The position numbers and the translations under genes were made by a program. Shown here one piece after another: positions 7,896-16,364 of a stretch of 64,000 bases of DNA (the stretch's first letter is position 1; each line of letters opens with the position of its first letter). This DNA is from an uncultured Bacilli bacterium (GTDB lineage Bacteria > Bacillota_I > Bacilli_A > RF39 > UBA660), in NCBI GenBank assembly GCA_934096815.1, contig CAKOMY010000005.1, forward strand, positions 1-64,000, given 5' to 3'. The notes beneath the pieces are model-generated. The model did no database searches. It worked only from the letters and a program-made list of their open reading frames with translations, and was not told where the DNA came from.

Positions 7896-8702
7896 TTAAA
7901 ATTTGGGTTTTAATATACTTTTTAAATAATTAACTACACCATCATTATTATTGTCGTCTAATGTAATATCATTTGCTTTATTTTTTACTTCGTCTAAAGC
8001 ATTTTTCATTGCAACCCCAAAACCAACATTTTCAATCATTACGACATCATTTAATCCATCACCAAATGCTATAATATCATTATTATTTATACCTATTTTA
8101 TCTTTTAATATACATAATCCATTAAATTTATTATCATTTTTATTTATAAGAGTAATCCATTTTTTATTTGAAAAAGAATCCTGCATTATAAACGAACTTA
8201 TATTTTCATAATTATTTTTTAAATCTTCTAAAAATATTTTAATCATTTCTTCCCTATAAAAACTTATAGTAACATTATAAGCATCATTAATTTTATTAAA
8301 AAATTCATCTGTATTATCTATTTTTTCAACATATGGTTCAATATTTCTTGTTCTTGATCGATAACTCAAAATATTCTCATAACTATTTATTTCAAAAACC
8401 TCATATTCATCTAAATATTTTATAAATAACGCTTTAATATTTTCAGTTTTAATAGAACTTTTATATAAACTTTTATCATTACTAACATCATAAATATACG
8501 TTCCATTATTTCCAATTATATAATTAATATAATCAAATCCCCCTAATGCATATTTAGCTCTTCCTAAAGTTCTACCTGTATCCACACATATAATATAACC
8601 ATTATCTTTTAATGATTTCAAATATTTTTTACTAATATAACTTACGCTTTTATTTTTATCTAATAAAGTTCCATCTAAATCAGTTACAATCATTTTATAC
8701 AT
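7896..8702 (-). CDS. Cof-type HAD sugar-phosphate phosphatase
   Basis: A 268-residue haloacid dehalogenase of the Cof/YidA type, which dephosphorylates sugar phosphates and related metabolites in the cytosol. The nucleophile motif is TDLDGTLLDKNKSVS at residues 6-20; motif IV GDGLNDVVMIENVGFGVAMK lies near 217-236. The large C2 cap occupies the middle. AGGTGATG precedes the ATG. It stands alone between its own promoter and terminator. The substrate cannot be inferred. Confidence 0.85.
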   Translation of the reverse strand: MYKMIVTDLDGTLLDKNKSVSYISKKYLKSLKDNGYIICVDTGRTLGRAKYALGGFDYINYIIGNNGTYIYDVSNDKSLYKSSIKTENIKALFIKYLDEYEVFEINSYENILSYRSRTRNIEPYVEKIDNTDEFFNKINDAYNVTISFYREEMIKIFLEDLKNNYENISSFIMQDSFSNKKWITLINKNDNKFNGLCILKDKIGINNNDIIAFGDGLNDVVMIENVGFGVAMKNALDEVKNKANDITLDDNNNDGVVNYLKSILKPKF

Positions 8703-8725
8703 AAATACATCACCTTATTAAAATA

Positions 8726-8753
8726 ATTCTACCATAAATATATTAAAAATCAA
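8726..8753 (-). promoter_or_regulatory. Promoter of the HAD gene
   Basis: Minus strand: -35 TTGATT (8748-8753), 16-base spacer, -10 TAGAAT (8726-8731), about 25 bases before the ATG. It abuts the T tract of the pilus operon terminator. Confidence 0.45.
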
Positions 8754-8756
8754 AAA

Positions 8757-8783
8757 GAAAACGTAAAAATCAATTACGTTCTC
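8757..8783 (-). terminator. Terminator of the pilus operon
   Basis: Minus-strand stem GAGAACGTAA/TTACGTTTTC followed by TTTTTGATTTTT, overlapping the last sortase stop codon. Confidence 0.75.
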
Positions 8784-9345
8784 AAATTCTATTTAATCTT
8801 ACAGTATATCTTGTTAATCCACCTAAAGTACAAGTAAATAATGTTAAGTCAGATTTATTATTAATCATTTCATCAACCATATTTGCTTTTAATTCTTCAA
8901 TTTCACAAACCTCATATTCGTACATATTATTGTTAACATCAGTAATAGTAAATTTATTTCCTACTTTTATATTAAGTAAAAAACCAAATTGATATTTACG
9001 ATTATGAGCACATATAATTAAATTATTTTCTTCAATAGATCCATAATAAACAGTTGGAGAATATTTTAAATTATCTTTAGTATATTCCTTATTAATAGGT
9101 AAATATATATTTGAATTTTCTAAATGAATATACCCAATATATTCTTTATTATTAACAACTATAAATTTCTTTTTATCTACTTCACTCATATCTACATCAG
9201 CAAGTGTGTTATCTATAGCATTCATAACTTCACTAACTTTATCTTTAGTAATACTATCAATATATTTACTTCTAATAATTAATAAAGCAGAACAAGTTAT
9301 TAAAATAATACCAAGAATAATAAATATATTACCTATTTTTTTCAT
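8782..9345 (-). CDS. Sortase, second of the pilus locus
   Basis: A 187-residue sortase with one N-terminal membrane anchor (about 5-25). Catalytic residues are visible: His in LIICAHNRKYQFG (near 114), Cys in LTLFTCTLGG (near 172) and Arg in LTRYTVRL. No lid and no C-terminal membrane segment are present, so it is not class C. As the last gene, overlapping the base pilin by 17 bases, it most likely attaches finished pili to peptidoglycan. Confidence 0.83.
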   Translation of the reverse strand: MKKIGNIFIILGIILITCSALLIIRSKYIDSITKDKVSEVMNAIDNTLADVDMSEVDKKKFIVVNNKEYIGYIHLENSNIYLPINKEYTKDNLKYSPTVYYGSIEENNLIICAHNRKYQFGFLLNIKVGNKFTITDVNNNMYEYEVCEIEELKANMVDEMINNKSDLTLFTCTLGGLTRYTVRLNRI

Positions 9346-10180
9346 TTTTCTTTAAAGTTACTCCTAACATTATAAATATTAAACCAGTAAATGCTAGAAT
9401 ACATGTAATATATATGTTTTCTCCTGTTTGTGGTAAATTATCAGAATAAATAATTCTAAATACATTGCCTTCAACAACATATGAAATATTAAGTCCATCT
9501 ATCATTTCGCCTTTAACACTATATTTATCACTTAATAAAACAGTATCACTTCTTGTCCAATTATCATCTTTAGTTATTAAATATTCATTAACTTTTTGAT
9601 TATCATTAAATAATTCAGCAGTTATTTCTTTATCTTTAATATCTTTTTCTGTTTTCCATTCAATAATTATAGTTATATCCATTTTCTTTTGAATTTCTGT
9701 TTTAGGAACGCTATAAATATCATAAGCCCAAGTATTATCTTCAATTGTAGGTATTGTAACTAAATAAGAATCTATTGATGTATAATTATTTAATTTATTA
9801 GTTTGTCTAACTAAATACAATCCTAAATCTAAATTATTAAAAGAAACTTTTCCATTGTTATCAGATATACTAGATAACCTTTGTGTATTATCATTTATAC
9901 AAGTAGTTAATTCATTTACATTAATTTTAGTAACATCTTTAATATCTACATTGCAATTATTTAAACTAGCAACATATTCATAATATAAATTACCATTTGA
10001 ATCAACCTTAGCATCTGCTATTTTAATTATTTCAATATTTGCATCTGCTATTTTTTCATTATGCTCTTGTTCTACTAACTCAAGCAATATACTTCCCTTT
10101 TGGTTAAAATCTATCGTATTTGCTGATACTGGCAATACTAACATTAAAGATACACCTAACAACCATAATATTTTTTTCAT
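9329..10180 (-). CDS. Minor/base pilin with LPQTG anchor
   Basis: A 283-residue secreted protein: signal peptide (about 1-21, ending VSAN), a Cna-B-like beta domain (GKVSFNNLDLGLYLVRQT near 112-130), a second sandwich domain, then LPQTG, a hydrophobic helix and a KKNEKNR tail. It resembles the FctB-type base pilins of streptococcal FCT loci, though it is larger. It lies between the two sortase genes. The class C sortase probably adds it at the pilus base, from which the other sortase anchors it. Confidence 0.78.
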   Translation of the reverse strand: MKKILWLLGVSLMLVLPVSANTIDFNQKGSILLELVEQEHNEKIADANIEIIKIADAKVDSNGNLYYEYVASLNNCNVDIKDVTKINVNELTTCINDNTQRLSSISDNNGKVSFNNLDLGLYLVRQTNKLNNYTSIDSYLVTIPTIEDNTWAYDIYSVPKTEIQKKMDITIIIEWKTEKDIKDKEITAELFNDNQKVNEYLITKDDNWTRSDTVLLSDKYSVKGEMIDGLNISYVVEGNVFRIIYSDNLPQTGENIYITCILAFTGLIFIMLGVTLKKNEKNR

Positions 10181-10185
10181 ATTTT

Positions 10186-11043
10186 TTACTTCCTCTCTAT
10201 TTTCTCTTTTGGATAAACAAATATACTTTTATAATCAATATTTTTATTAACAGGCTTAAGCATTAACGCTACTAACCATAAAAATAATATTGGTAATGAA
10301 ATAAATACCCAAATTATCGATTTACTAATTTTAAAAGCTTTAGTTGTAATATAGGCTTTCTTTAAAGAATCATCTATTCTATGAGCTCTAACTAGCAATC
10401 TATGTGTATTAATTCCATATGGTGTACAAGTCATCAGTGTTACATATTCTTTATCTTTGCTAATTTCAAGTGGTGTTGTATTTTTTGGCTTAACAGTAGT
10501 TATTTTATCAACCTGATAAGTAAATACTTTATCATATACAGTTATCGTAAAAGTATCATTTTCCTCTAATCTATCTAAATGAGTAAATAATTTAGCAGAA
10601 GGTAATCCTCTATGAGCAGATAAGACTACATGCGTACCAGTAGTACCCGTTGGAAAACTTGACCCTTTTAAATGTCCAACTGAATTAGATAACACATTTG
10701 AACTTGTTCCATGATAAATTGGTAATTCAACATTAATTTTTTCAATAGTTAAATATCCAATCATCCCATTTTTAACATTTAAAATGTCATCATATCCTTT
10801 TATCTTATTATAATTAACAAAAGGATCTTTTAATTTCATAAGCGCTTTATTATATTTTATCGCTTCATTAAAATCTTTAGTATAATTATCTTTTTTAATA
10901 ACACTAATTTGTTCTTCATAATTATCAATATTAGATGTTTGAATTCTTTCATTATAATAATTACTAAATGAAGGATAAATTAATATAGCAAGGCCTATGA
11001 AGAAAAATAATACTAATATAATTGTTGTTTTATTCTTTTTCAT
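10186..11043 (-). CDS. srtC: Class C (pilus) sortase
   Basis: Class C sortases polymerise pilins by linking the LPXTG Thr to a Lys of the next subunit. This 285-residue protein has membrane segments at both ends (about 7-27 and 248-265), a DPF lid motif (MKLKDPFVNYNK near 72), catalytic His in VLSAHRGLPSAKLF, Cys in TLMTCTPYG and Arg in HRLLVRAHR. Together these define class C. It directly follows the backbone pilin gene, with a strong hairpin between them. Confidence 0.9.
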   Translation of the reverse strand: MKKNKTTIILVLFFFIGLAILIYPSFSNYYNERIQTSNIDNYEEQISVIKKDNYTKDFNEAIKYNKALMKLKDPFVNYNKIKGYDDILNVKNGMIGYLTIEKINVELPIYHGTSSNVLSNSVGHLKGSSFPTGTTGTHVVLSAHRGLPSAKLFTHLDRLEENDTFTITVYDKVFTYQVDKITTVKPKNTTPLEISKDKEYVTLMTCTPYGINTHRLLVRAHRIDDSLKKAYITTKAFKISKSIIWVFISLPILFLWLVALMLKPVNKNIDYKSIFVYPKEKIERK

Positions 11044-11097
11044 AAGTCTTACTTCCTTATTTTAATATTTTTAAATTTCTTCATTATATGATTTATT

Positions 11098-11127
11098 TTA
11101 GTTAAGAGGAATTATCCTCTTAACTAA
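11098..11127 (-). terminator. Intercistronic hairpin, backbone pilin to sortase C
   Basis: A perfect 13-bp inverted repeat (TTAGTTAAGAGGA) with a 4-base loop and only a weak T-rich tail lies in the 123-base gap. Such a structure can trim or partly stop transcription and so keep pilin expression above that of sortase. Confidence 0.55.
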
Positions 11128-11166
11128 TTAAATCAATTTAAGCTGTATTTTATTTTGCTTATATTA

Positions 11167-12564
11167 TTAAGCGTTAAATTTAGTCATTCTATATTTAGAA
11201 ACTAATACTGTTCCTAAAGATAAAACCATAATTGTACCAATTAGTACGAATAATGTTGTACCAATACCACCTGTTGAAGGAAGTACTACACCTGATGTGT
11301 TAACAACCATAGATACTTCATTAGTTCCAGCTTTTATTTCATATCTTTCAGCTAATTTAGTATATCCATCTGGTGCTTTTGTTTCTTCTAAATAATAACT
11401 AGTATCTTTTGCTAAACCTTTAATTGTAACTTTTCCACCAACAATGAATTCAACAACTTCATTATTTTCTATTTCTTCAGCAGTTGCTACACGATAAACG
11501 CCTTCTCTTACTTTAACAACTTTAATTTCATTACCACCAGTTTTAGCATCATATAATTTAAATTCAGCACCATTTAATTCTATATTTTTATCATCAATTT
11601 TTTTATTGCTTACCTTTGAAAATAAAGCTTCATATGTTGTTATAGTTTTAGTTGAACTAGTTGTATTAGAATTATTACCAAAGCTTAATTTTGCTGCATT
11701 GCTTTGTGAACTATTATTATCTACAGCATTTTCATTAATTGTTGCAGAATAAGTAATTTCTATTTTTGCAACATTTGCTAAATTAACATTTGAAAAATCA
11801 ATTTCAAATGTATAATTAGTTGATGCAGTAGTATTAGTAGCAGCACCAGTTAATCCTGTTACTTCATTTCCTGCAGCATCATAATATTTAATTGTGATAT
11901 CATTATTAAATGTTAAACCTGCAGTCATTTTATCTGTAACAACATATTTTTGATATCCAGCAGCTACATTTACAACAATTTTATAGTCTACTTTATCGCC
12001 AATTTTAGCAGTTCCTTCTACTAGAGTAGTAGCAGTTTTTTCAATTGATGGCTCAAAATTCTTTTCATTAATAGTTGCTTTTAAATCAGTTGAACTTAAA
12101 TGACATAAAGCACCTAAAGATGAGTCTACTAAATAATAACCTAATTCTAATCCAGTTATTGTAGCTTGAGTTTTTCCATTAGCAATTGTTGTTGTTTTTT
12201 CTGGATTAATATTTTTTTCTTTTGCATAAGCTAAAGCTTTTTTAGCAAGTTCAGCAGCAAGTGCTTCACCTTGAGATTTATTATTATAATCAATAAATTT
12301 TACATAATTGTTTTCGTCAATTACAACATAATCTTTTCCAGCACCAGTTGTAAAGAAATCACTCCATTTTCCATTTAATGTATATGCATAAGATTTATTA
12401 GTTGCATCATAAGATAAATCTAAAATTCTATATGCATTATATTTAGTTTCGTAATTAGTTTCTGTTCTATTAATTTCAATAGATCCAGTTGTTGCAGCAT
12501 TTACAGTAATAGCTGCAAATAATGAAATTATTCCTAAGAATAATACTCTAAATACTTTTTTCAT
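11167..12564 (-). CDS. Major backbone pilin (LPSTG)
   Basis: A 465-residue FctA/SpaA-type shaft pilin. It has a signal peptide (1-23, ending VNAA), a central isopeptide sandwich domain (about 170-305) and a C-terminal Cna-B domain with the E-box YYLEETKAPDGYTKL (near 398), then LPSTG, a membrane helix and a basic tail. The E-box and CnaB fold support intramolecular isopeptide bonds. The polymerising Lys is not assigned. Its position before srtC, and the hairpin after it, suggest it is the most abundant subunit. Confidence 0.87.
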   Translation of the reverse strand: MKKVFRVLFLGIISLFAAITVNAATTGSIEINRTETNYETKYNAYRILDLSYDATNKSYAYTLNGKWSDFFTTGAGKDYVVIDENNYVKFIDYNNKSQGEALAAELAKKALAYAKEKNINPEKTTTIANGKTQATITGLELGYYLVDSSLGALCHLSSTDLKATINEKNFEPSIEKTATTLVEGTAKIGDKVDYKIVVNVAAGYQKYVVTDKMTAGLTFNNDITIKYYDAAGNEVTGLTGAATNTTASTNYTFEIDFSNVNLANVAKIEITYSATINENAVDNNSSQSNAAKLSFGNNSNTTSSTKTITTYEALFSKVSNKKIDDKNIELNGAEFKLYDAKTGGNEIKVVKVREGVYRVATAEEIENNEVVEFIVGGKVTIKGLAKDTSYYLEETKAPDGYTKLAERYEIKAGTNEVSMVVNTSGVVLPSTGGIGTTLFVLIGTIMVLSLGTVLVSKYRMTKFNA

Positions 12565-12626
12565 ATTTTCTATTTCCTCTCCTATTATTTTTATAAGTAT
12601 TTACTTTTAAAGTTTAAAATGCCAGC

Positions 12627-14282
12627 TTAACACATTCTATTCTTTCTAAGTAAATCTATTAATATATAAATAACAGCACCCCCTGTAAAGGTTAAACCTG
12701 TTATTATCAAAATTAATCCGCCAGAACTTCCTGTTTCTGGTAATTCATATTCACTACCAGTATTAACAAACTTAATATTAATATTATCTGTTAGTGAGTT
12801 TTCATATTTATATTTATTTTCACAATTATTATCATTAATACAAACTTGAGTTTTATATCCATCTCTTGTTTTTTCTTCTATACTAAACTTAGTATTTCTT
12901 GGAATATTTATAAATTCAACCATTTCTCCGTGTTTAAGACTTATAGTGGCCACTCCATTAACAAACTCTATCGTTTTTTCTGAAACTTTTATATTACTGT
13001 TATAGAAATTATATTTATATTCTCCACTTAATAAATTACCTTCTTTATCTTTTAAAATAATTTCAAAATTAAATTTAATATTATCATTTGAAATGCCTTC
13101 TAATGCTTTTTCTATAACAAGTTTTTTATAAATTTCTTCCCAATAAACTTCTGCTGACTCATTAGTTTCAACAGTGTTATTTAATCCATTGCCTGTTAAA
13201 TTAAATGAATCATTTGTTTTATGCCATCCAGTAGATGCATCTTTATCTATTTGAATATCAAATGAATAAGATTTTTTGCTTTCACTTACATCGCCAATAT
13301 TTATAGTAACATTTTTATCATTAACAGTTATATCACTACTTGAAGCACTACCAGGAACATAAGTAAAATCACTTCCAATTACATCTTTTAGTATAGCATT
13401 TGTTGCAGCCGGAGCTTTTACCTCTGTTTTTATAATTGAATCATTGATTGCTTCAAAACTCTTTGTAAGTGCATCAGAATCTGAAGCATCAAAACTATGT
13501 GTGGTTGCTGGTGTAGATGCAATTGTATCCATTAAACTTTTAGCGTCAGCATCATAATTATACTTATCTTGAAGAAAAACAGAAAATATTTCTATACCAC
13601 TTGCTTTAGCTATTTTTGCCTGTTCTTTTGTTCTATTTGAAACTTCTATTTTTCCATTACCATCTTCAGGAATCCCATCACTAAGGAGTATTATATGTTT
13701 ACTAGTTGCATCAGTTACACCATTAAGCATTTCAGTAGCTTTTGCAATAGCTTTATCTGTTGCCGTATATTTTCCACTTGCACCATTCCAATTATTAGTA
13801 TTTAATGATGAATTTTTCCAAAAAACCTTTGTTTCAGGATTTTCTGTTTCTATTATAATATCGTCAGCAAAAGTTATAGCAGCAAACATTGCTTTTTTAT
13901 ATGATTCATGAAGTATTTCTGAAGAAGATTTAGATATTCTTCTGGAATATATAATTCTGCTATCACTTGTACTACCATTTAATCCAACACGCATTGTCCA
14001 AGATCTATCTACAACATATACAATATATGGCTTAGCATCTTTTTTAGAAATAGTTGTATTACTTTTTCCAACCACATCAAATGTAATTCTATATCTTCCA
14101 TTATCATCTACTTTAGTAACCGTCTTAGTTACTTTAACATTACCTGCTTCATCAGTATTTCCAACTTTAACTGTTGGATTATTAATTTCTCCTTTACTTG
14201 CAGCATATACTATAAGCGGATTGAATATATTTAATATAAGTGCAAATAAAGTAACATATAATAGTATTTTATTTTTTTTCAT
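12627..14282 (-). CDS. VWA-domain pilus tip adhesin (LPETG)
   Basis: A 551-residue protein with a signal peptide (to about residue 28). A von Willebrand A domain starts at YIVYVVDRSWTMRV (near 83), where DxSxT forms the metal-binding MIDAS; a further Asp is in IILLSDGIPEDG. A Cna-B-like domain, LPETG, a membrane helix and a basic tail follow. Tip adhesins of Gram-positive pili carry such VWA domains and bind host surfaces. The ATG at 14282, eight bases after GGGAGG, is preferred to an upstream TTG. It is the first pilin gene of the operon. Confidence 0.86.
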   Translation of the reverse strand: MKKNKILLYVTLFALILNIFNPLIVYAASKGEINNPTVKVGNTDEAGNVKVTKTVTKVDDNGRYRITFDVVGKSNTTISKKDAKPYIVYVVDRSWTMRVGLNGSTSDSRIIYSRRISKSSSEILHESYKKAMFAAITFADDIIIETENPETKVFWKNSSLNTNNWNGASGKYTATDKAIAKATEMLNGVTDATSKHIILLSDGIPEDGNGKIEVSNRTKEQAKIAKASGIEIFSVFLQDKYNYDADAKSLMDTIASTPATTHSFDASDSDALTKSFEAINDSIIKTEVKAPAATNAILKDVIGSDFTYVPGSASSSDITVNDKNVTINIGDVSESKKSYSFDIQIDKDASTGWHKTNDSFNLTGNGLNNTVETNESAEVYWEEIYKKLVIEKALEGISNDNIKFNFEIILKDKEGNLLSGEYKYNFYNSNIKVSEKTIEFVNGVATISLKHGEMVEFINIPRNTKFSIEEKTRDGYKTQVCINDNNCENKYKYENSLTDNINIKFVNTGSEYELPETGSSGGLILIITGLTFTGGAVIYILIDLLRKNRMC

Positions 14283-14306
14283 TTTCAAAACCTCCCAAAC
14301 TCATTT

Positions 14307-14867
14307 TTACTTAGACCATACTTTAAATAGTACTTTTCCAATTAAATTTTCTTTTTTAATATTTCCTATTTCTTTATTTCTTGAATCTGATGTATCTTTC
14401 CTATCATCATTTAAGACAAAATATTCTTCACTTTGTACTACAGTAGGAAATTTAATATCATCAATTGTAAAATCAATATTTGTAAAATTATTATTTTCTA
14501 CTAATTGATTGTTTCTATAAACCTTTCCATTCTTATCAATATCAATAGTATCTCCAGATACTCCAACTACCCTAGATATTAATATTTTATTACCATAATA
14601 ATAAGCAATTATATCATTAGGTTTAATGTTATTGGTTTTAACTGAAACTACAATATCGCCTGATTTGTATAACCCATTCATAGCATCTGTATTAAGTTGT
14701 AACACTGGCATTAAAAATGTTGCTACTAAAGTTCCTATTGCAGCTATTATTATAAAAACTATTATTGTATTCATAATAATGTGGCTAAAACCATTATTGT
14801 ATTTAGTCCTTTTTAATTCTTTTTCAATCTGTTCAGTAGTTAAAGAGTTTAAATCGATCTTTTTCAT
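14307..14867 (-). CDS. SipA-like pseudo signal peptidase (pilus chaperone)
   Basis: A signal peptidase I fold of about 186 residues with an N-terminal membrane anchor (about 29-55), but both catalytic residues are gone. The Ser of the family's SMxPT box is Ala (NTDAMNGLYKSGDIVV), and the Lys of the KRVIG box is Ser (ISRVVGVSGDTI). The GDNR box reads NDDR. The fold motifs GDTIDI and SDSRN are kept. Streptococcus pyogenes FCT pilus islands encode a signal peptidase-like SipA that also lacks both residues and is required for pilus assembly. An equivalent non-enzymatic role is inferred. Confidence 0.78.
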   Translation of the reverse strand: MKKIDLNSLTTEQIEKELKRTKYNNGFSHIIMNTIIVFIIIAAIGTLVATFLMPVLQLNTDAMNGLYKSGDIVVSVKTNNIKPNDIIAYYYGNKILISRVVGVSGDTIDIDKNGKVYRNNQLVENNNFTNIDFTIDDIKFPTVVQSEEYFVLNDDRKDTSDSRNKEIGNIKKENLIGKVLFKVWSK

Positions 14868-14885
14868 AAACAATACTTCTCATTT

Positions 14886-15287
14886 CTATTTTTTCTTTTT
14901 CTTAGATTTTGTTTGTTTCTTCTGTTTATCTCTTTTACTGTTTTTGGTAGATATTGCATTATTTTTATAAGTATTTTCTAGTTCTATAAGCTTTTGTTTT
15001 TCAATTGTTTCATACTTTTCTCTTACTTCTTTTTCAATTCTAGAATTTAACTCTTCAATATTATCAGAATATATTTTACAAGTTTCCATTGTCTTTTGAA
15101 ACAAATCAGTTATCTTAAGTGATGCTTCTGCTAAGTTACCAGCCTCATTTAACATTATTCTTTTATCTTCAATTTTTGCTTTTGCATTAGCTAATTCCTT
15201 TTCTAAATCAATAATTCGATTAGCCTGTTCTAACAATAGTTCTAATAATTCTTTTCTTGAAATTTTTCTAAGTTCTTTCTCATTCAT
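14886..15287 (-). CDS. Coiled-coil protein heading the pilus operon
   Basis: A 133-residue soluble protein with no family I recognise. Residues 5-115 are predicted to be a continuous charged helix or coiled coil with leucine/isoleucine heptads (LLELLLEQANRIIDLEKELA). The tail is very Lys-rich (KRDKQKKQTKSKKKKK). It has no signal peptide or membrane segment, so it would act inside the cell, perhaps as an operon-specific scaffold. It is first in the operon, 18 bases before the signal peptidase-like gene. Confidence 0.6.
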   Translation of the reverse strand: MNEKELRKISRKELLELLLEQANRIIDLEKELANAKAKIEDKRIMLNEAGNLAEASLKITDLFQKTMETCKIYSDNIEELNSRIEKEVREKYETIEKQKLIELENTYKNNAISTKNSKRDKQKKQTKSKKKKK

Positions 15288-15313
15288 TCAATATCTGTCC
15301 TTACAAGTTTAAT

Positions 15314-15342
15314 ATGATACAGTCAGAATTTTGTTTTGTCAA
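15314..15342 (-). promoter_or_regulatory. Promoter of the pilus operon
   Basis: Minus strand: -35 TTGACA (15337-15342), 17-base spacer, -10 TATCAT (15314-15319), about 20 bases before the first ATG. No G tract is present, unlike the other surface-gene promoters. Confidence 0.7.
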
Positions 15343-15380
15343 TAATTTAAAATTAAGTTTTAAAAATTTTTTTACCAATG

Positions 15381-15407
15381 AAAAAACTAACTCCATTTGA
15401 GTTAGTT
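15381..15407 (-). terminator. Terminator after the toxin-antitoxin remnant
   Basis: Minus strand AACTAACTC/GAGTTAGTT with a 5-base loop and a T6 tract, downstream of the minus-strand toxin remnant. Confidence 0.75.
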
Positions 15408-15453
15408 GGGTTCTATAATAAATAGTGTTGGTGAGAAAATGATATGAACCCTA

Positions 15454-15748
15454 TTATTTGAAAATCTTGATATGACTATCTGTTGCTACTAACAAAAGGT
15501 TAAGGCTATTATCTTCGTATTGATAAACTAATAGCCAATCTGGTTCTATATGACACTCTCTACAATTCATATAATGTTTATCGTTTATTAATATATGGTC
15601 TTTATATTTTTGCTCTAATTTTTCCCCGTTTTGCCAATTTATCAATTACATAATCTATTTTATCTAAGTATTTTCCTTGTTTTGATACTTTTTTATATTG
15701 CTTTTTAAAGTTGCTTGATAAAACTAAAATACATTTTTCGCTAGTCAT
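15454..15748 (-). pseudogene. YafQ/RelE-type toxin, frameshifted
   Basis: The start MTSEKCILVLSSNFKKQYKK (15748) and the end KYKDHILINDKHYMNCRECH-IEPDWLLVYQY-H lie in two frames. The shift falls within the run GGGGAAAAA near 15628. The intact protein would be a YafQ-family ribosome-dependent mRNA interferase; the RECHIEPDWLL motif and a conserved late His are visible. The start overlaps the antitoxin stop (ATGACTAG). A single-base indel in a homopolymer could also be an assembly error. Confidence 0.7.
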
Positions 15749-15935
15749 TTATTAGAGCCTTTCTTAATGCTTTAACGTCTTTGTAACTTTCTAGTTCTAC
15801 TTTACTATTTTTATAATCTTCTATTTCTTGTAAAAATGCTAATAATTCTTTACTTGGTCTAGGATTTACTACCTCAAAAGGTACAACATCTTTATTAATT
15901 AATTGTTTTATTGCCATATTGATGTATGTACTCAT
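15741..15935 (-). pseudogene. RelB/DinJ-type antitoxin, 5' end decayed
   Basis: The 64-residue frame begins MSTYINMAIKQLINKDVVPF, which is the middle of a RelB/DinJ antitoxin. Upstream in the same frame GILSDLGLN continues the family pattern, but the earlier N-terminal beta strand is not recognisable and no start is found. The pair with the frameshifted toxin therefore appears dead. If real translation starts at this Met, the protein would lack its DNA-binding strand. Confidence 0.6.
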
Positions 15936-16364
15936 ATTTAACCCTAAATCACTTAAAATACCAAGTAAATATTTACAATAGATGAAAAATAAGCAGTAAT
16001 ATATACATTCATATAATTTATTAAATATTTAAATATAAACCATGCAAGAAGCGTCCGGATGTTATAACCATTAGATAAATTTAGAAGTATATAATACTTC
16101 AAGGATAAACTAATCCTTTCCTATTTCAAAAGTTGTCAAAAATAATACTTTTAATAAACTTAGAAACCAATAATTAATTTATATATATCTATATTATTTA
16201 TATTTATACACCCATTTGATTTCCTAACGTCAATTAGATGGAATTTTTTTATTTTATCGGGCCGTCTATTTTACTCTACTAGCATTCGCGGCGGTGGCCA
16301 TTAGAATCCGATATTCCTATTCTTTTTATTATCTATATTTCGTACTTTACATATAATTTACATT
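15936..16364. other. Non-coding gap with GC-richer islands
   Basis: No gene is visible. Contents are the lost 5' end of the antitoxin, a small hairpin pair at about 16089-16122 (AGTAT/ATACT and AAGGAT/ATCCTT), and two islands of higher GC (about 16043-16062 and 16258-16312) that stand out in this AT-rich DNA. The stretch lies just 3' of a possible diversified gene tail (16365-16490), but I found no near-copy of that tail in it. Confidence 0.4.

Noticed and set aside
14626..14970. Plus-strand 114-residue hydrophobic frame over the pilus operon start
   Set aside because: It is antisense to the coiled-coil and signal peptidase-like genes, which have clear SDs and domain features.
16258..16312. 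DGR template region next to the variable tail
   Set aside because: The stretch is GC-richer and contains GCGGCGGTGGCC, but it cannot be aligned to the tail over a useful length and is not AAC-rich.
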